Source: Hyparrhenia diplandra (Eukaryota > Streptophyta > Magnoliopsida > Poales > Poaceae). From it: a stretch of 64,000 nt of DNA. Made by a program: the position numbers and the translations under genes. The notes under the pieces are model-generated. The model searched no databases, was not told where the DNA came from, and was given only the letters and a program-made list of their open reading frames with translations. Below are positions 11,221 through 22,329 of the stretch, piece by piece (within the stretch, counting starts at the first letter, position 1; each line of letters starts with the position of its first letter). The stretch covers positions 434,001 through 498,000 of the forward strand of contig JADLZK010009216.1 of NCBI GenBank assembly GCA_015847255.1. Reading direction: 5' to 3'.

Positions 11221-11829
11221 CTATAAGATCCCCAAATTCGGATCATTGAAATAGCCTTTACTTAAATATGGAAAGACCGGTTTGTAATAGTCTTTAAGTA
11301 GACATTTAATGGTCAATTCCATTAATCATTGCGGAATTGTATTGTACAAGGCTACACATGAATGTGCATAGCTTAGCGAGAATGATATATCACTTACTGA
11401 AGTTATGTGGTATTGATCCTATTGAATCAAAAAGGTCATTATCTATAAAGTTAATGCATCTTGTGTTGTTTAGTTGGAGACAAGTTATACTTATTGCAAT
11501 ATTTTGCATTAAGATAGTTACATTCCATAGGTCATATGGACATATGAACATTTGCAAACTAAATCTTTGTGATAATCTCGAAGAGATATTCACAAAGTCT
11601 ACCATATTCCACATTTCTTATGTGTTGAGTACATCTCAATCTAGAAGGTTTGCAAGTTTCGAGGGGGAGAGTCTCTCGTCTCTCCGATTAATAACTTGTT
11701 AAAAACATCATATTGCACTCTTTTCTTTGTATGAGTTTTTCCCTTAGGGTTTCTCATAAAAAGTTTTTAATGAGGCAATATCGACACAAGATTATATCAT
11801 ATCATCCGTTTTCCCATAGGGTTTTGGTG

Positions 11830-13264
11830 CACTACTACAGAATTGTACATCTTCTGGGCTCCAACCCCCCTTCTTTGCTTAGAAAGCGAACCGGTAGAAC
11901 CATAGCGGTAGTGATGTGCTATTTTTTTTATCACTACCGTTCGTTTTCACCGGCGGTGTTGTGCTTTTAAAAAACAAAAAAAATAATGAGCATGCAGCCA
12001 CATGCACCCGCCATGCTCTGCCACCCCATGCCCCTACCATGCTACGCCATACTGGCTCCTTGCCACTCCAATAAGCGTAAAGGAGAGATTCAACAATCAC
12101 AAATCGAATCGATTCATTGATTACATGGAAGATTCATAGATCACATGGAAGGGTTCAACACTTCACAAATCATTCAAGAAAAAATTCATACATCACGGAC
12201 AAAGAAGAGATTCAACACAACATGAATTAAGTCATTCAACGGACAAAGAGGAAGGTGAGAACGAGCTTGAGCTGCGGTGGATCTTCGCGACGAGCTGCGG
12301 AGGATCTTCGCGATGAGTCTGAGGAGGATCTTTGCGGTGGATCTTGCCCACGCGCAGAACCACATGCACACACCATGGTCAAGATTAGTTATTTCTTAGG
12401 AAAAAAAGAACCACAAGCACGCACTAAAAATAGAAGGAAATTGAAGAGTTGAAAGAACCACAAGCACGCACTAAAAAAATAGAAGGAAAAAATAACCACA
12501 AGGTGAGGACGAGCTTCACCAACCTCATGCGCACCACCGCCGGCACACCTCCACTTGTAGCGCCTCCATCCGAAACAAGAGGGGCAAAGCTCGCACAGAT
12601 CTACTTGGATGTACCTGCTTGGGAAAACGAGAAACAAGAATGCGCTTTCGCATTAGAAACAGGATTCGTGCACCAAGAGAAAAAAATGAGAGAGCAAACA
12701 AGATCCAGAGAAAATATTCCTCATGCGAACCGCGGCTGCATCTTCTGCTGCACCAAGAGCTGAAAGAACCACAAGCACGCACTAAAAATAGAAGGGAAAA
12801 AGAACCATAAGGTGAGGACGAGCTCCACCAATCTCATTCATGCGAACATTCTTTGCATCTTCTCTCGCTGCATTTGCTGTCGACCGGATGGAGATTTGGG
12901 GACGAGATTTGGGGAGGAGGTCTGGCGAGTTGCGGCCGGGGAGCGAGAGAAAATATCGGGGTAGAGGGAGAGAGGGAAGTCACGGGTTGTCACGGGACGC
13001 TGAGGAAGGAGTGAAGCGGGATGAATGAATATTTCGGGTCCATGACCTTGCATCACTAGCGGGTTGGCTAATTGAACCGAGCATAGTGATAGACATCACT
13101 ACCGGGTATTTTATAACAACCGGCGGTGATGTGGTCTTTCACTGTCGGTTGTGTGTGACTCTAAGCTATTTTTAGATCTTGAAGCCGAGAAATAGGCAAA
13201 CACCGACGGTTCATTCAAATTCGGTAGTGATAGGGGCGGCGTGATGTACAAATCTGTAGTAGTG
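11830..13264. mobile_element. Non-autonomous CACTA (En/Spm) transposon inside the Copia element
   Basis: 1435 bp with termini CACTACTACAGAATTGTACA and TGTACAAATCTGTAGTAGTG in inverse orientation, flanked by the 3-bp duplication GTG (11827-11829 and 13265-13267). Subterminal GGCGGTGATGTG / CACTACCG words are typical of CACTA ends. It carries no transposase. Inside, GAACCACAAGCACGCACTAA recurs three times (about 12408, 12455, 12766), each followed by an A/G-rich stretch, and a longer block GGTGAGGACGAGCT...CACCAA appears twice (about 12500 and 12811). Confidence 0.9.
12399..12845. repeat. Interspersed direct repeats inside the CACTA element
   Basis: Three copies of GAACCACAAGCACGCACTAA followed by AATAGAAGG. 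Two of them lead into a GGTGAGGACGAGCT block and an ATCTCAT/CCTCATGCG block. This points to internal segmental duplication within the transposon. Confidence 0.75.
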
Positions 13265-13968
13265 GTGGATGATATCGGGACATATGATACATTGTACTCT
13301 TTTCTTTATTTGAGCTTTTTTCCTTTTGAGGTTTCTCATATAAAGTTTTTAATGAGGCAATACATATACAAAGTTATATGCTATATCATCAAGTTTTCCC
13401 CACCAGGGGTTTTTGGAAGATGATATATGAGCATATTGACCATATGATCAAGGTGTTATTAGACTAAGACTTTGAGCTTATCTCAAAGGGTCTAACAACA
13501 TTGGTGATTGTATATCATGGGGTTTCTCCTTATTTTTCCATTGGGTTTTTAAGGAGTTTTTACGATATCTTTGATACTACTTTGGATTTTTCCTATAGGG
13601 TTTTTCCAAATATTCTCCTCACATTTTTCCTACAAGGTTTTTGTGAGAGTAGTGATATTATCTATTTTTCCCTACATGGGTTTTAAGGATAATATTATGT
13701 ATGACATATTGATCTTTGATCAAATTGTTTTTAAACTATGTCTTTAGGGTCACCTAAAGGGTCTATAAACATTGGAAATGATATATATATCATGGTTGTT
13801 CTCCTTATTTTTCCCATTAGGTTTTTAAGGAGTCTTTGCGATATATCGATATACTTTGGTTTTTCCCACGAGGGTTTTCCAAAGATTCAAGACTATGACT
13901 GACGAATATACAACGGTGCCTATACAAGATTAATTGAAGCCTATGCAAGATCTATTGATCAAGGGGAG

Positions 13969-14186
13969 TGTTAGAATTAATTAGGGATAATTAATTAGTG
14001 ATCAATAGGATAATCTATCATTAGCAACTGCTAATGATGGTTAGGGATTAGGCCCCTTCGGTAGTATACTTCAGGGGCAAGATACCCCTTCGGTCATGCC
14101 TGTTGGCACTGTATATATTCGACATTGTACACAGTCATCATCAAGAGAATCATTCAGTCATTACATCGACACTTTGTTCTCTAATA
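13969..14186 (+). repeat. 3' LTR of the Copia element
   Basis: Partner of 9476-9693, same length. Preceded by the purine tract ending at 13968 and followed by the target duplication GTTCT. Confidence 0.88.
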
Positions 14187-14191
14187 GTTCT

Positions 14192-14551
14192 CTCCAAATA
14201 TGTGTTTTCTATTGAATTGGGCAACGCCAAAGTATTTTCAATGGACACTAAACTGGCAATTGAGGTTATCATCATACATGGAAACCTGATACAAATATTT
14301 ACTTCCTTCCCTTACATAAACAATATTTTATTTAATGTCAACCATCAATGAAAATACGAAAACAGAGGCGTACCAGGATGAAGATCCATGAGAATACCTT
14401 TGTTATCCATTTATTTCAATCTATTTATTACAAAGGATTATCTAAGCTTAATGAAATTTCCTTGTGGAAATGTCGTGCACAGAAAAATGATTAGATCACA
14501 AGACAACAAGACTATTACACTGCGTAATATGGAAGATTCTCTAATAGAATA
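14192..14551. other. Short spacer, nothing recognised
   Basis: AT-rich segment between the Copia right flank and the next CACTA element. No supported feature. Confidence 0.5.
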
Positions 14552-14894
14552 CACTACAACAATCGCGTTACGTAGGGGCGGTTGAGCATGCTTTCGGGGG
14601 CGGTTTTTCGTAACGCCCCTAACTCCGTTGCTACGAGAGGTCTTCTTTGTAGGGCGGTTATCCAACCGCCCCTATCTGACGACTTGTAGGGGCGGTTTAG
14701 TGTTGAACCGCCCCTTTTGTGACCATCGCACGGGGCGGTTCGTGTTATCAACCGTCCCTATTATGGTTTTTAGAAATCGCATTTTCAAAATTCAAAAAAA
14801 ATAGCAAAAGATTTTTTTTTAATTGGGGAAGAGCCCCACCGCCAGCCAACCACCCACCATCCCTTGCCCTTTGTAATTTTCTCGAGTTTTTGCA

Positions 14895-15000
14895 AATGTT
14901 TGGGAAATGTTGCGGCGGCCGTGATTGAACCCATGACCAACCGCTCGCTCAGCGTGAAGAGCCCCCACCACTAGGCTACACATGTGGTTGTGTCCATATC
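14895..15000 (-). other. tRNA-like module inside CACTA element A
   Basis: Read on the minus strand: TGTAGCCTAGTGGTGGGGGC, then about 30 bases, then CATGGGTTCAATCACGG. This resembles a pol III A box (TAGCCTAGTGG) and B box (GGTTCAATC) with tRNA-like spacing. The same block occurs at 37035-37110 in the other CACTA copy, where the B box reads GGGTTCGAATC. No complete cloverleaf was confirmed. Probably a tRNA or SINE fragment captured by the transposon family rather than a working tRNA gene. Confidence 0.5.
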
Positions 15001-15049
15001 TCATTCAGCGTCCCCACATATTATACAAATCCTAGTGTAAATTGACTAT

Positions 15050-15470
15050 TTGAGGGTCTAAGCGGTTTAAACCAAAAAGTGGTCAACTACAAAATTTCAT
15101 AACTTTTTCGAGATCTACATTTTATATTTAGAAAGTTTTTCCTTCGAGGTCATTTACGAAATTTGAATTTCAAATTTGAGACATTTGAACACAACTTTTG
15201 TATGACTAGATGATTCCAAACTAAAAAGTGGTCAACATGAAAGTTTCATAAGTTTTTGAGATCTACATTTCATATATAGGAAGTTTTTTTAGGTCGAGGT
15301 CGATTTTAAAAAATTTTGAATTTCAAATTTGAGACATTTGAACATGCTTTTGCATGACTAAATGATTTCAAACTAAAAAGTGGTCAACTACAAAGTTTCA
15401 TAACTTTTCGAGATCTACATTTCATATATAGGAAGTATTTTCATCCGAGATCGTTTATAAAAATTTAATT
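15050..15470. repeat. Tandem repeat of about 150 bp, three units, inside CACTA element A
   Basis: Units carry ACTAAAAAGTGGTCAAC, TTTCATAACTTTTCGAGATC and AATTTGAATTTCAAATTTGAG in order, starting near 15065, 15220 and 15370. The same array is present at 37185-37590 in the sister CACTA element. Confidence 0.8.
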
Positions 15471-15735
15471 TTTAGTGCCTCAGATTTAAATTCGGCACCC
15501 ACCGTAGGGGCGCCTCAATGTAGAGCCACCCCTACCGTGGACCACAATAGGGATATTTGGATATTGAACCGCCCCTGCTATTAGTAGGGGTAATTTGAAA
15601 CAAAAACGCCCCTTACCGTGGGTCACCGTAGAGGGGCGGTGAAACAAAAACCGCCTCTACAAGTGGTCCTTTGAGGGGCGGTTAGTCGGATGGAAGGATT
15701 TGCTTTGCGAGGGGGGCTCAAAACGTGAACCGCCC

Positions 15736-16621
15736 TGTTGGTGTGGCCCCAAGCGGGTCACCCCCGTAGCGAATCACACAACAAGGCTAAAGCGAACACT
15801 TAAGGGGTGTTTAAGCTGGAGCACTCTTCTATTAATTCTCAATCTGTCTTTACAATGCCCCCCTTGGGGGTCTATTTATAGTCCGTAGACTTTTTACAAT
15901 ACCGACTTTGTCCTCCTACCAACCCCTAGACCCTAGCGTCTCCGCGTCGATCAAGGGTGGTCTTTTCCCACCTCGCGATCCCACCTACCCCATTTGGGCA
16001 GCTTGGCATCGGGACGCGAGCACTTGCAAGACAAGGTTAAGAGGCATTCGTACATGGGCCCTTCGGCCTTACCAGGTCGAAAGCGACTACTTTCGACTCC
16101 CCTCACCGGAGCTAGGGGATTCGGCGCTAGATCCCGCCCTCGTGGCGTAAGCCAAAGCATTCATTTCATTTGACGAGCGCTAGCACATTCGCCAGTAGCG
16201 ATTCCCGGCCCGACCACTGCGATCGGAAGCCTCGACGTTCGGCGGCGCGGGCCGCACGTCAACGGCGTCCGAGCTCGTCCCCTCATTTACGTTCTCCGAT
16301 GAAAGCCCACGGCATTCGGCCTCCACGGCGAAAGCCATGGCCTTCGTCTACTCGCCCCGCTTCTTGTGGACCCGATCGGCGGTTTGGCGTTTGTTTACTG
16401 TCATGGCGAAAGCTTACGCTCCGCCTCCGTCAGGTGCGTCGTAGTTTTCCTCCTCGTCATTCGGGCGTCATCCCTTTCCCCTTGGGTTCGTGGGTGCGCT
16501 AAGATCCGAAACTTAAAACATTCGGTTCTTGAGGCGAATCTTGTTCCCTTCGGGCCAACTCTGGTCGTGGTTTCACGGGCCGAATCGTAGGGGGGTGGGC
16601 GGGTTTCGGCCTCCCCCCAAC
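15736..16621 (-). repeat. 3' LTR (left) of the Tat-type Gypsy element
   Basis: 886 bp, homologous end to end with 31695-32580 but with many short indels. It contains CTATAAATAGA on the minus strand at 15881-15871. Confidence 0.88.
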
Positions 16622-16890
16622 GATAGCCCCTCGAGTCCAAGGGTGAGGTATTTTCGTCCTCCTCGCTTGGAATCGACCTTTTCGGCCCTCAAGAAACCCC
16701 TCGGGTCGAATGCGGCTCCTATTTTTATAGCCGAGGTTGAAATAATTTAATTGATTTTTAATTTTCAATTTAATTTAATTTAATTAATTTATTTTGCTGT
16801 GTAGAACTCGGGGAAGGTGAAGCGGCGCCACCTCGGGTTGCGAGCCCCGGTCGACGGATGGGGCGGCCTCGAGCCGCGCCCGATTCAACC

Positions 16891-16900
16891 TATATAAGGT
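16891..16900 (+). promoter_or_regulatory. Candidate promoter (TATA box) of the antisense ORF
   Basis: TATATAAGGT on the plus strand, followed by a GC-rich leader. A possible 5' UTR intron follows (donor CTCAA/GTAAGT at 17038, acceptor TTCTAG at 17134), then an ATG at 17154. The spacing fits a pol II gene read opposite to gag-pol. Confidence 0.5.
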
Positions 16901-17153
16901 GTTCGGGGCGGGGCGGTGATTCCCCCTGGCTCACTTCTTTGTTCTGCGCTCAACTTTCTGGCGCCACGAGCTCTTCCTCTTTCGGCGATCTTAGCTTTCG
17001 CGACTTCTTGGCATTCGGCTACCGGCCGTTTGCTCAAGTAAGTTTCCTTTTCCTTCTTACTTTCCTTTCGGTTGAGTTGGGCGCCCATTTTTATTTTAGG
17101 GTTTCGTCGTTTCTTTTTTATTTTTGGATTCTAGGTTTTGTTGATTCGGTAGA

Positions 17154-20100
17154 ATGTCGGGTCCGGTTGCCTCGGGATCCGGCTCTTCGTCGAAGGGCTC
17201 CGGATCTACCACAGCTCGTCGGGTTCGGATTCAACACGCGCGATTAATGTAACCAATGCGCAACCGCGAGCATCAATCCACACCTTTTTCTAGCGGCGGT
17301 GAAGATGGATCGAATCGATAGCACAGTTAGCCCCGGTCTGGATGAGATTGAGGTGGATGTTGACATTGAAGGATCTCCTGTTGGAAGCTACCTTGCGGCA
17401 GAGCCTGAGCCGGACCTTTCGGTTCAAGAAGATCCTGAGGCTTCTTTGGACTCGAAAGAGTCGGGACGAAAGCTATTCCATTGCCGAAGGTTCGGGGAGA
17501 ATCCGGGGCCTTCGGCTCACCATGAGGTTTATTGGGCTGGAACCTCACGCGTTACCGAAGAGGTTTTAAATGATTATGTGCGAAAGGGACTCATGGACCG
17601 AGAAACAAGGCTACTGCGCAGAGCTCCGACCGGCGAGGCATTCGAATCAGTGCGAGAGGCGCTTGTTTTCAAAGATTATTTCAAGGCTGGGTTTCGTCTA
17701 CGCCTGCGAGGACACATTTATCGGCAGCGTCCTTGAGCGGTTCGGTTTGCAACTTCATCATTTGACGCCGAATGCATTTACACTGGGGCATTCGTGCGGG
17801 CCATGAAAATGATGGGAGCCCCTACGTGTGTTGAGACCTTCGTTCAGTTTTACGCTCTCCACAAGAAACCGAAGAAGATTCGGGATGTGAGGACTAAAGA
17901 GCACTGCTACGTTCAATTCGGAGCTTACACCTTCATTCCGAAGGGAAGCCTTCGTATCACTCCTGCTTTTTGCAACAAATGGTCTAAGTGGACGCAGTTT
18001 TGGTTCTACGCACGCGTCAGTGCCAGAGATGAACACGAAGCGTCTACATCCGGCCTCTGGATGAATAGCGTTCTCGAGAGCCGAATGGTCCTCCTTCGCT
18101 GAAATGCCATGCGCCTTTCTTTGAAAATGCGAGAAGGGGACGCGGAAGCTACCATGGCGTTCCTTGCAACCTTAGAGAGGCGAGCACCCGTGACTTGGTT
18201 GAGGAGTGGATTGCTATGGGGGTTCGGCCCTTGAGCTGTGGGGTGCGATTCGTCATCGACCCTCCGAATTATGGCTATGAGACGACTCTAGTCCATCTTT
18301 GTCATTCCTCAGCGTTTCCACTTCGAAGAAAGTATTCTTGGAGTACGTGATTGACAAAACCGATGCCATTACGGGAGCGGTTGGAAACGTGGAGTACGAC
18401 CGGCCCGGGGAAATCATCGGGAGAATGCCGAATCAACAGGCCCTTGACGCCATGAAAGTGCCCTATCCCTACCGGTGACTCGGCTAAGGCTAAGGCGGAA
18501 AGGCTTTTGCCGAAAAGGCGGCTTACCGCGAAAGGCTCTCGCTCATGATTCGGCTCCTCTCGAGCGAATCAAAAGGCGAAAAATGACTCGAGAAGAGGCC
18601 GAAAGAACCCAAGGATGTCGAGGTAGGTCGTGATCTAGCTAGGGTTCTCGGTTTGAGTAGCCGAAAGGTTACATTCGGCCGAACCTCCGTTTGGCATTGT
18701 TATACGCCGGTACTTTTATTTACCTTTCCTCGGGATTTTGGCCGTGCTTTTCGGCATTTTGTCTTTATTGCTTGGGTACTTTCGTACGGGTGTATCTTTG
18801 TTCTTTGCTAATGTTCGTTTATCTTTATGCGTAGGTTATTTCGATTGATTGAGAAGACATGGCGGGAAGGTCGCGGAAGGACCCCCTCGCCACTTTAAGG
18901 GATGCGAGGGGGATTCGACCTCGTCCGGTCCAAACTTTGTTGCGGTGAAGCGGCCGCGCGATGCTACGCAGCTACGAATCTTTGCGGCTTTGAAGAAACG
19001 AGAAGCCGAGCAAGGAGACCCCGGCCCGAATCACGCCCCGTCGTCATCAATGCCGAAAGCTGCACCGGGTAAGTCTCGGTTCTACCGGGAGTTTATCAAG
19101 ACTTCAGGCATTTTTAAGGATTGCCTTTTCGGCCATGGCACACTCTCCCTCGGAAGTTCTTCTAGTGACTTTAGGGAGCCCATTGTGTACTCGGGTTTTA
19201 GCTCCCCGAGGAGATGAGCCCACGAAGAGAGAAGACTTACAAGCTTGCTCGTTGTCTAGGAGTGCATTCGGACGCCGCAGTGGTGGCGGGGTGGATCCAC
19301 GCACTTTGCCCCTTCTTCCTATAGAGGGGGGTCGGTCAGCCATTTGCTCCTCTTCCTTTACAGCCCCTCCTGCTTGAGAAGGAGCTATTGAAGACGGAGA
19401 CGCAGCCTGCTTTTTGATGCTCTTAACTTCTACGCCAGGGGGTGAGCTATAGTTTTCGCCCTTTTGTTTACGAATGCAGGTTTTGTGCTTTTTGTTGATT
19501 TGTGTTTTGTTGTTTTCCTTTCTTGCAGTCTATCTTTGGTTGCACCGAACCCTGGAGAAGAAGTTCCAGGGACAAGGGAGCAAGGCCCTCGAGGCCGAAA
19601 AAGCCAAGGCCGAAAACCTGGCCAAGACTCTGAAGACGGCGAGGACCGAGAAGGCGAAAGCTGATTCCCGGGCCGAGAAGGCCGAAAAGAGGTCCATGGA
19701 GCTGGAGCAGAAGGTGAAGGACCTGGAGGCTGAGCTTGAAGCCGAAAGGAAAGCCAACCAGTCGGTTTCGCATGCTTTAGAGCATGAGACGAAAAGTTTG
19801 GCGTTTCGCCTTGCAACGGCCGTTGGCTTCTTTTCGGGCGACGTCACGCTCCGCCGCCAGTGGCTCGATCATAGGGATAGGCTTACCTGGCTCGTATAGG
19901 AGATTCGCGGTCTGTATGACCGGGTGGACACCGGAAGAGGCTATGCCTCTTTGGAGACCATTTCGGTCGGTTCGCCCTCCATGAGCTTGGGTGTCCCCAT
20001 ATGGAGGCCGTGGAGCCCAAGGAGGATTCGGCCGCCTATTGGAAGACCCCTCGCTAAGGTGCTCCCGGTGGGTGGCGGTTTTTTATGAGGAGTTACGGCG

Positions 20101-20779
20101 AAGGGAGGGAAAGACCTTGCTCTGTTCCGTGCGGCCGAATCGAGCTTGGTCGGTTTGACTCTTTCTTTTTTGTTTAGTGCTATCTTTTTTGGGTTTCGAC
20201 CCTTGAAGATGTTTTCGACAAATGTCTTGGTTTCATTATTCAGAATCTTTGAAGAGAAAGAGGAGATTCGTGCTAAGGTGCATGCATTTATCAGAGAGCG
20301 GGATGGCGGACCTCTCTTGACGAAACCGGCAGCCCCTCCACGGACGGAAGTCCTCCTATGCGGAGACAATGCCGGAAGGCGGCGGCAATAGGGTAGATGG
20401 CGTTTAAGAGATTCTTGATTCGGCCATGTTGGCCTAAGAGTTTGTAACGACACATGGTTAAACTATCGTTAAATCTTTTTGGCAGGTTCAGGGAGGGACC
20501 TTTGATTTTATGGAAGATTCGTTTCCTCCGAATGTTGAGCGCGACGGATTCAAAGCATTAGTGGTCCTTCGTGGTTTTAGGGCTCGGGAGAATTACCCCG
20601 ATGGGATGAACGATTTTTTTACTTCTCGTCGGCAAAAAATCATTCGTCGTGGTCATCGGATGCTTGATTTTTGGAGTACTTTTGTTCCTTCCACTAGGCA
20701 AAAGAACTTGGTCCGTGGCGTTTTACTTGAGCTGAAAGTAGAGGTAGCGGAGGAACTTGTTGAACTTTTCGGCTCCTAG
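17154..20779 (+). pseudogene. Antisense ORF of the Tat element (putative gypsy-type transposon domain), degenerate
   Basis: Runs opposite to gag-pol, between integrase and the 3' LTR. Segments in shifting frames: 17299-17700 (VFKDYFKAGFRL), then ERFGLQLHHLTPNAF near 17735-17780, then KMMGAPTCVETFVQFYALHK and KWTQFWFYA (17805-18010). This order and the LHHLTPNA word match the plant putative gypsy-type transposon family (PF04195) as I know it. 19545-19790 encodes a long heptad-like coiled coil rich in Glu, Lys and Ala. 20510-20779 is another open stretch ending at a stop. Several frameshifts separate the parts. The function of this ORF in Tat elements is unknown. It may have introns, so some apparent breaks could be exon boundaries. 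Confidence 0.65.
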
Positions 20780-22325
20780 ATATAGGTATTGTTACATTAG
20801 GATCTTTGGCTAAACTAGCCATGTATCACGATTCCTTTGTTTCTTGTAAATATATATAGGGTTGCTTTCGGTTTGGATTGTTTCATTTTCTCGGAAAAAT
20901 ATTGTCTTGTCAAGAAACCCCCTCCCCCCTTTTGTGAGGAAACGAAAGTCGTATGCTTTGCCGAAAGTGATTTTATCTTTAACTTAGGTATTGTACATCT
21001 TTGCGTATTGCGTATGTGGACTGGTCTACCTCGTGGCGAATCTTTGCCTTCTTGCACATTCGCCATCTTGGAGCTACTGACTTTCTCTTTTCTCTAGCTA
21101 GCATTTGGTACATGCGGCCGGGGTAGGTAATCGAGTCCTGAATGCTCTAAGTCGAATTGTCGACTTGACATTTGCTACGTGGCAAGACTTGAGCGAACGT
21201 GTTGTGTTTGACCGACCGTCTGCCGACCTTCTTGTATACTTGAGCAGCTTCGATATTGCCCTCATCATGCCGGTGAGGATGAACTCGTGCAATGGAGAAT
21301 GTTGTCCTAGGTTTTACGAGCATTCGGCGCTTCAGATTTCTGATGTTCGTGTGAGTTGAGGTGATGTTTATTTGAAACCCAGATATTGTCGGCCACCTTG
21401 AGTAATCATAGATGTGCTTGAGTTGGTCGGCGCTTCCTACGCAACTCTTTCTGGGCTAGGCCTTGGGGTTCCCTCGTGGTAGAATTGTCTTTCGACAAGC
21501 TCTTTCATGACAGCATCTTGTGGGCAAGCTGTCAGAACCGCTCACGATTCAACTCTCTCTCCCTGCCTGGCCGAATGCTGGCTATCCTTTCCCGATTCCT
21601 CTCAATCCTAAGGAGCCTATGCTCTTCTTCGGCGGTGACCTTTTTGCATTGCTCTTGGTAGCTACCTAAAGAAGTTCCCTCAACAGTTTATGGCTGTTTT
21701 CTGAGGGGTTTGTGACCCTTGGGTCCTATTTTATAGTGGTTTTGGCTGTCCGTGCCATATCCTGGGCCTTTATTGTTTTGATAGCCCGAGGGCGTGGTCA
21801 TTGCACAGCGTTCTTTGGTTCATCCTGAATTTAATGGGTGCACCTACTTTAGTCCTTTCTATACTTTAATATTTGTTTGCCCTAGTGCGTGTCTTGGCAA
21901 CGCTTTTAAAAGCCAAGCTGCACTTTTTGCGGATTTTCGCTTGCGCTCCGTTTTTGACTCTTTGGTCGGTTTCGGATGATCTGGACTTGTTGGCCTCATT
22001 TGTGTTTTTGAAAGTTGTCACTTTTGGACTTCCTCGACTTTCGGTCTGTCGACCTTAGTCTTTTCGGCTTGTATGCCTTGGTTTCTTTGATCTCTTCAGC
22101 ATATACCCTTCGGGCATTATGTACACGAATATATCAAGTGTGACTTAGTCACTTCTTGTTTTGGCTTTCTCTTTTCGTTCGATGCTACGCTTTGGGGAAA
22201 AAGAAACTTTTATAGGGAGTTCACGACCGAATGTGTCCAGGTTGCCTCATTAAAAAACCTCACACCCTCAGAAGGGTTTCCCCTGTGAGGAAAAAGAGTG
22301 CAACCGGATGTAGTTTCATACTTTA
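20780..22325. other. Gypsy internal region between antisense ORF and integrase
   Basis: About 1.5 kb with no protein homology I recognise on either strand. Probably a spacer with decayed sequence. Confidence 0.5.
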
Positions 22326-22329
22326 CTTA

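Larger units (their letters stand above)
9476..14186 (+). mobile_element. Degenerate Copia-type LTR retrotransposon, interrupted by a CACTA element
   Basis: Two 218-bp LTRs at 9476-9693 and 13969-14186 begin TGTTAG and are flanked by the 5-bp duplication GTTCT (9471-9475 and 14187-14191). A purine tract AAGGGGAG precedes the right LTR, giving plus orientation. The internal coding region is decayed. 10349-10393 reads RYKVRLVAPGGFTQ, a Copia reverse-transcriptase motif, and about 11070-11160 resembles the later Copia RT block. Gag, protease and integrase are not recognisable, so it is non-functional. The LTRs end TAATA rather than the usual CA. A CACTA element occupies 11830-13264. Confidence 0.85.

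Noticed and set aside
12399..12845. Regularly spaced direct repeats that might suggest an array
   Set aside because: The repeats lie inside a CACTA element, spacers are unequal and partly repeated themselves, and the genome is eukaryotic, so not CRISPR.
14895..15000. A functional tRNA gene
   Set aside because: A- and B-box-like motifs are present, but no complete acceptor stem or defined anticodon arm could be drawn. It lies inside transposon copies.
16865..16900. TATA box belonging to gag-pol
   Set aside because: It is on the opposite strand to gag-pol, which has its own TATA words in the LTRs. Assigned to the antisense ORF instead.
17154..20779. A host gene with a novel domain
   Set aside because: It lies between the integrase region and the 3' LTR of a Gypsy element, and its LHHLTPNA segment belongs to a known retrotransposon-associated family.
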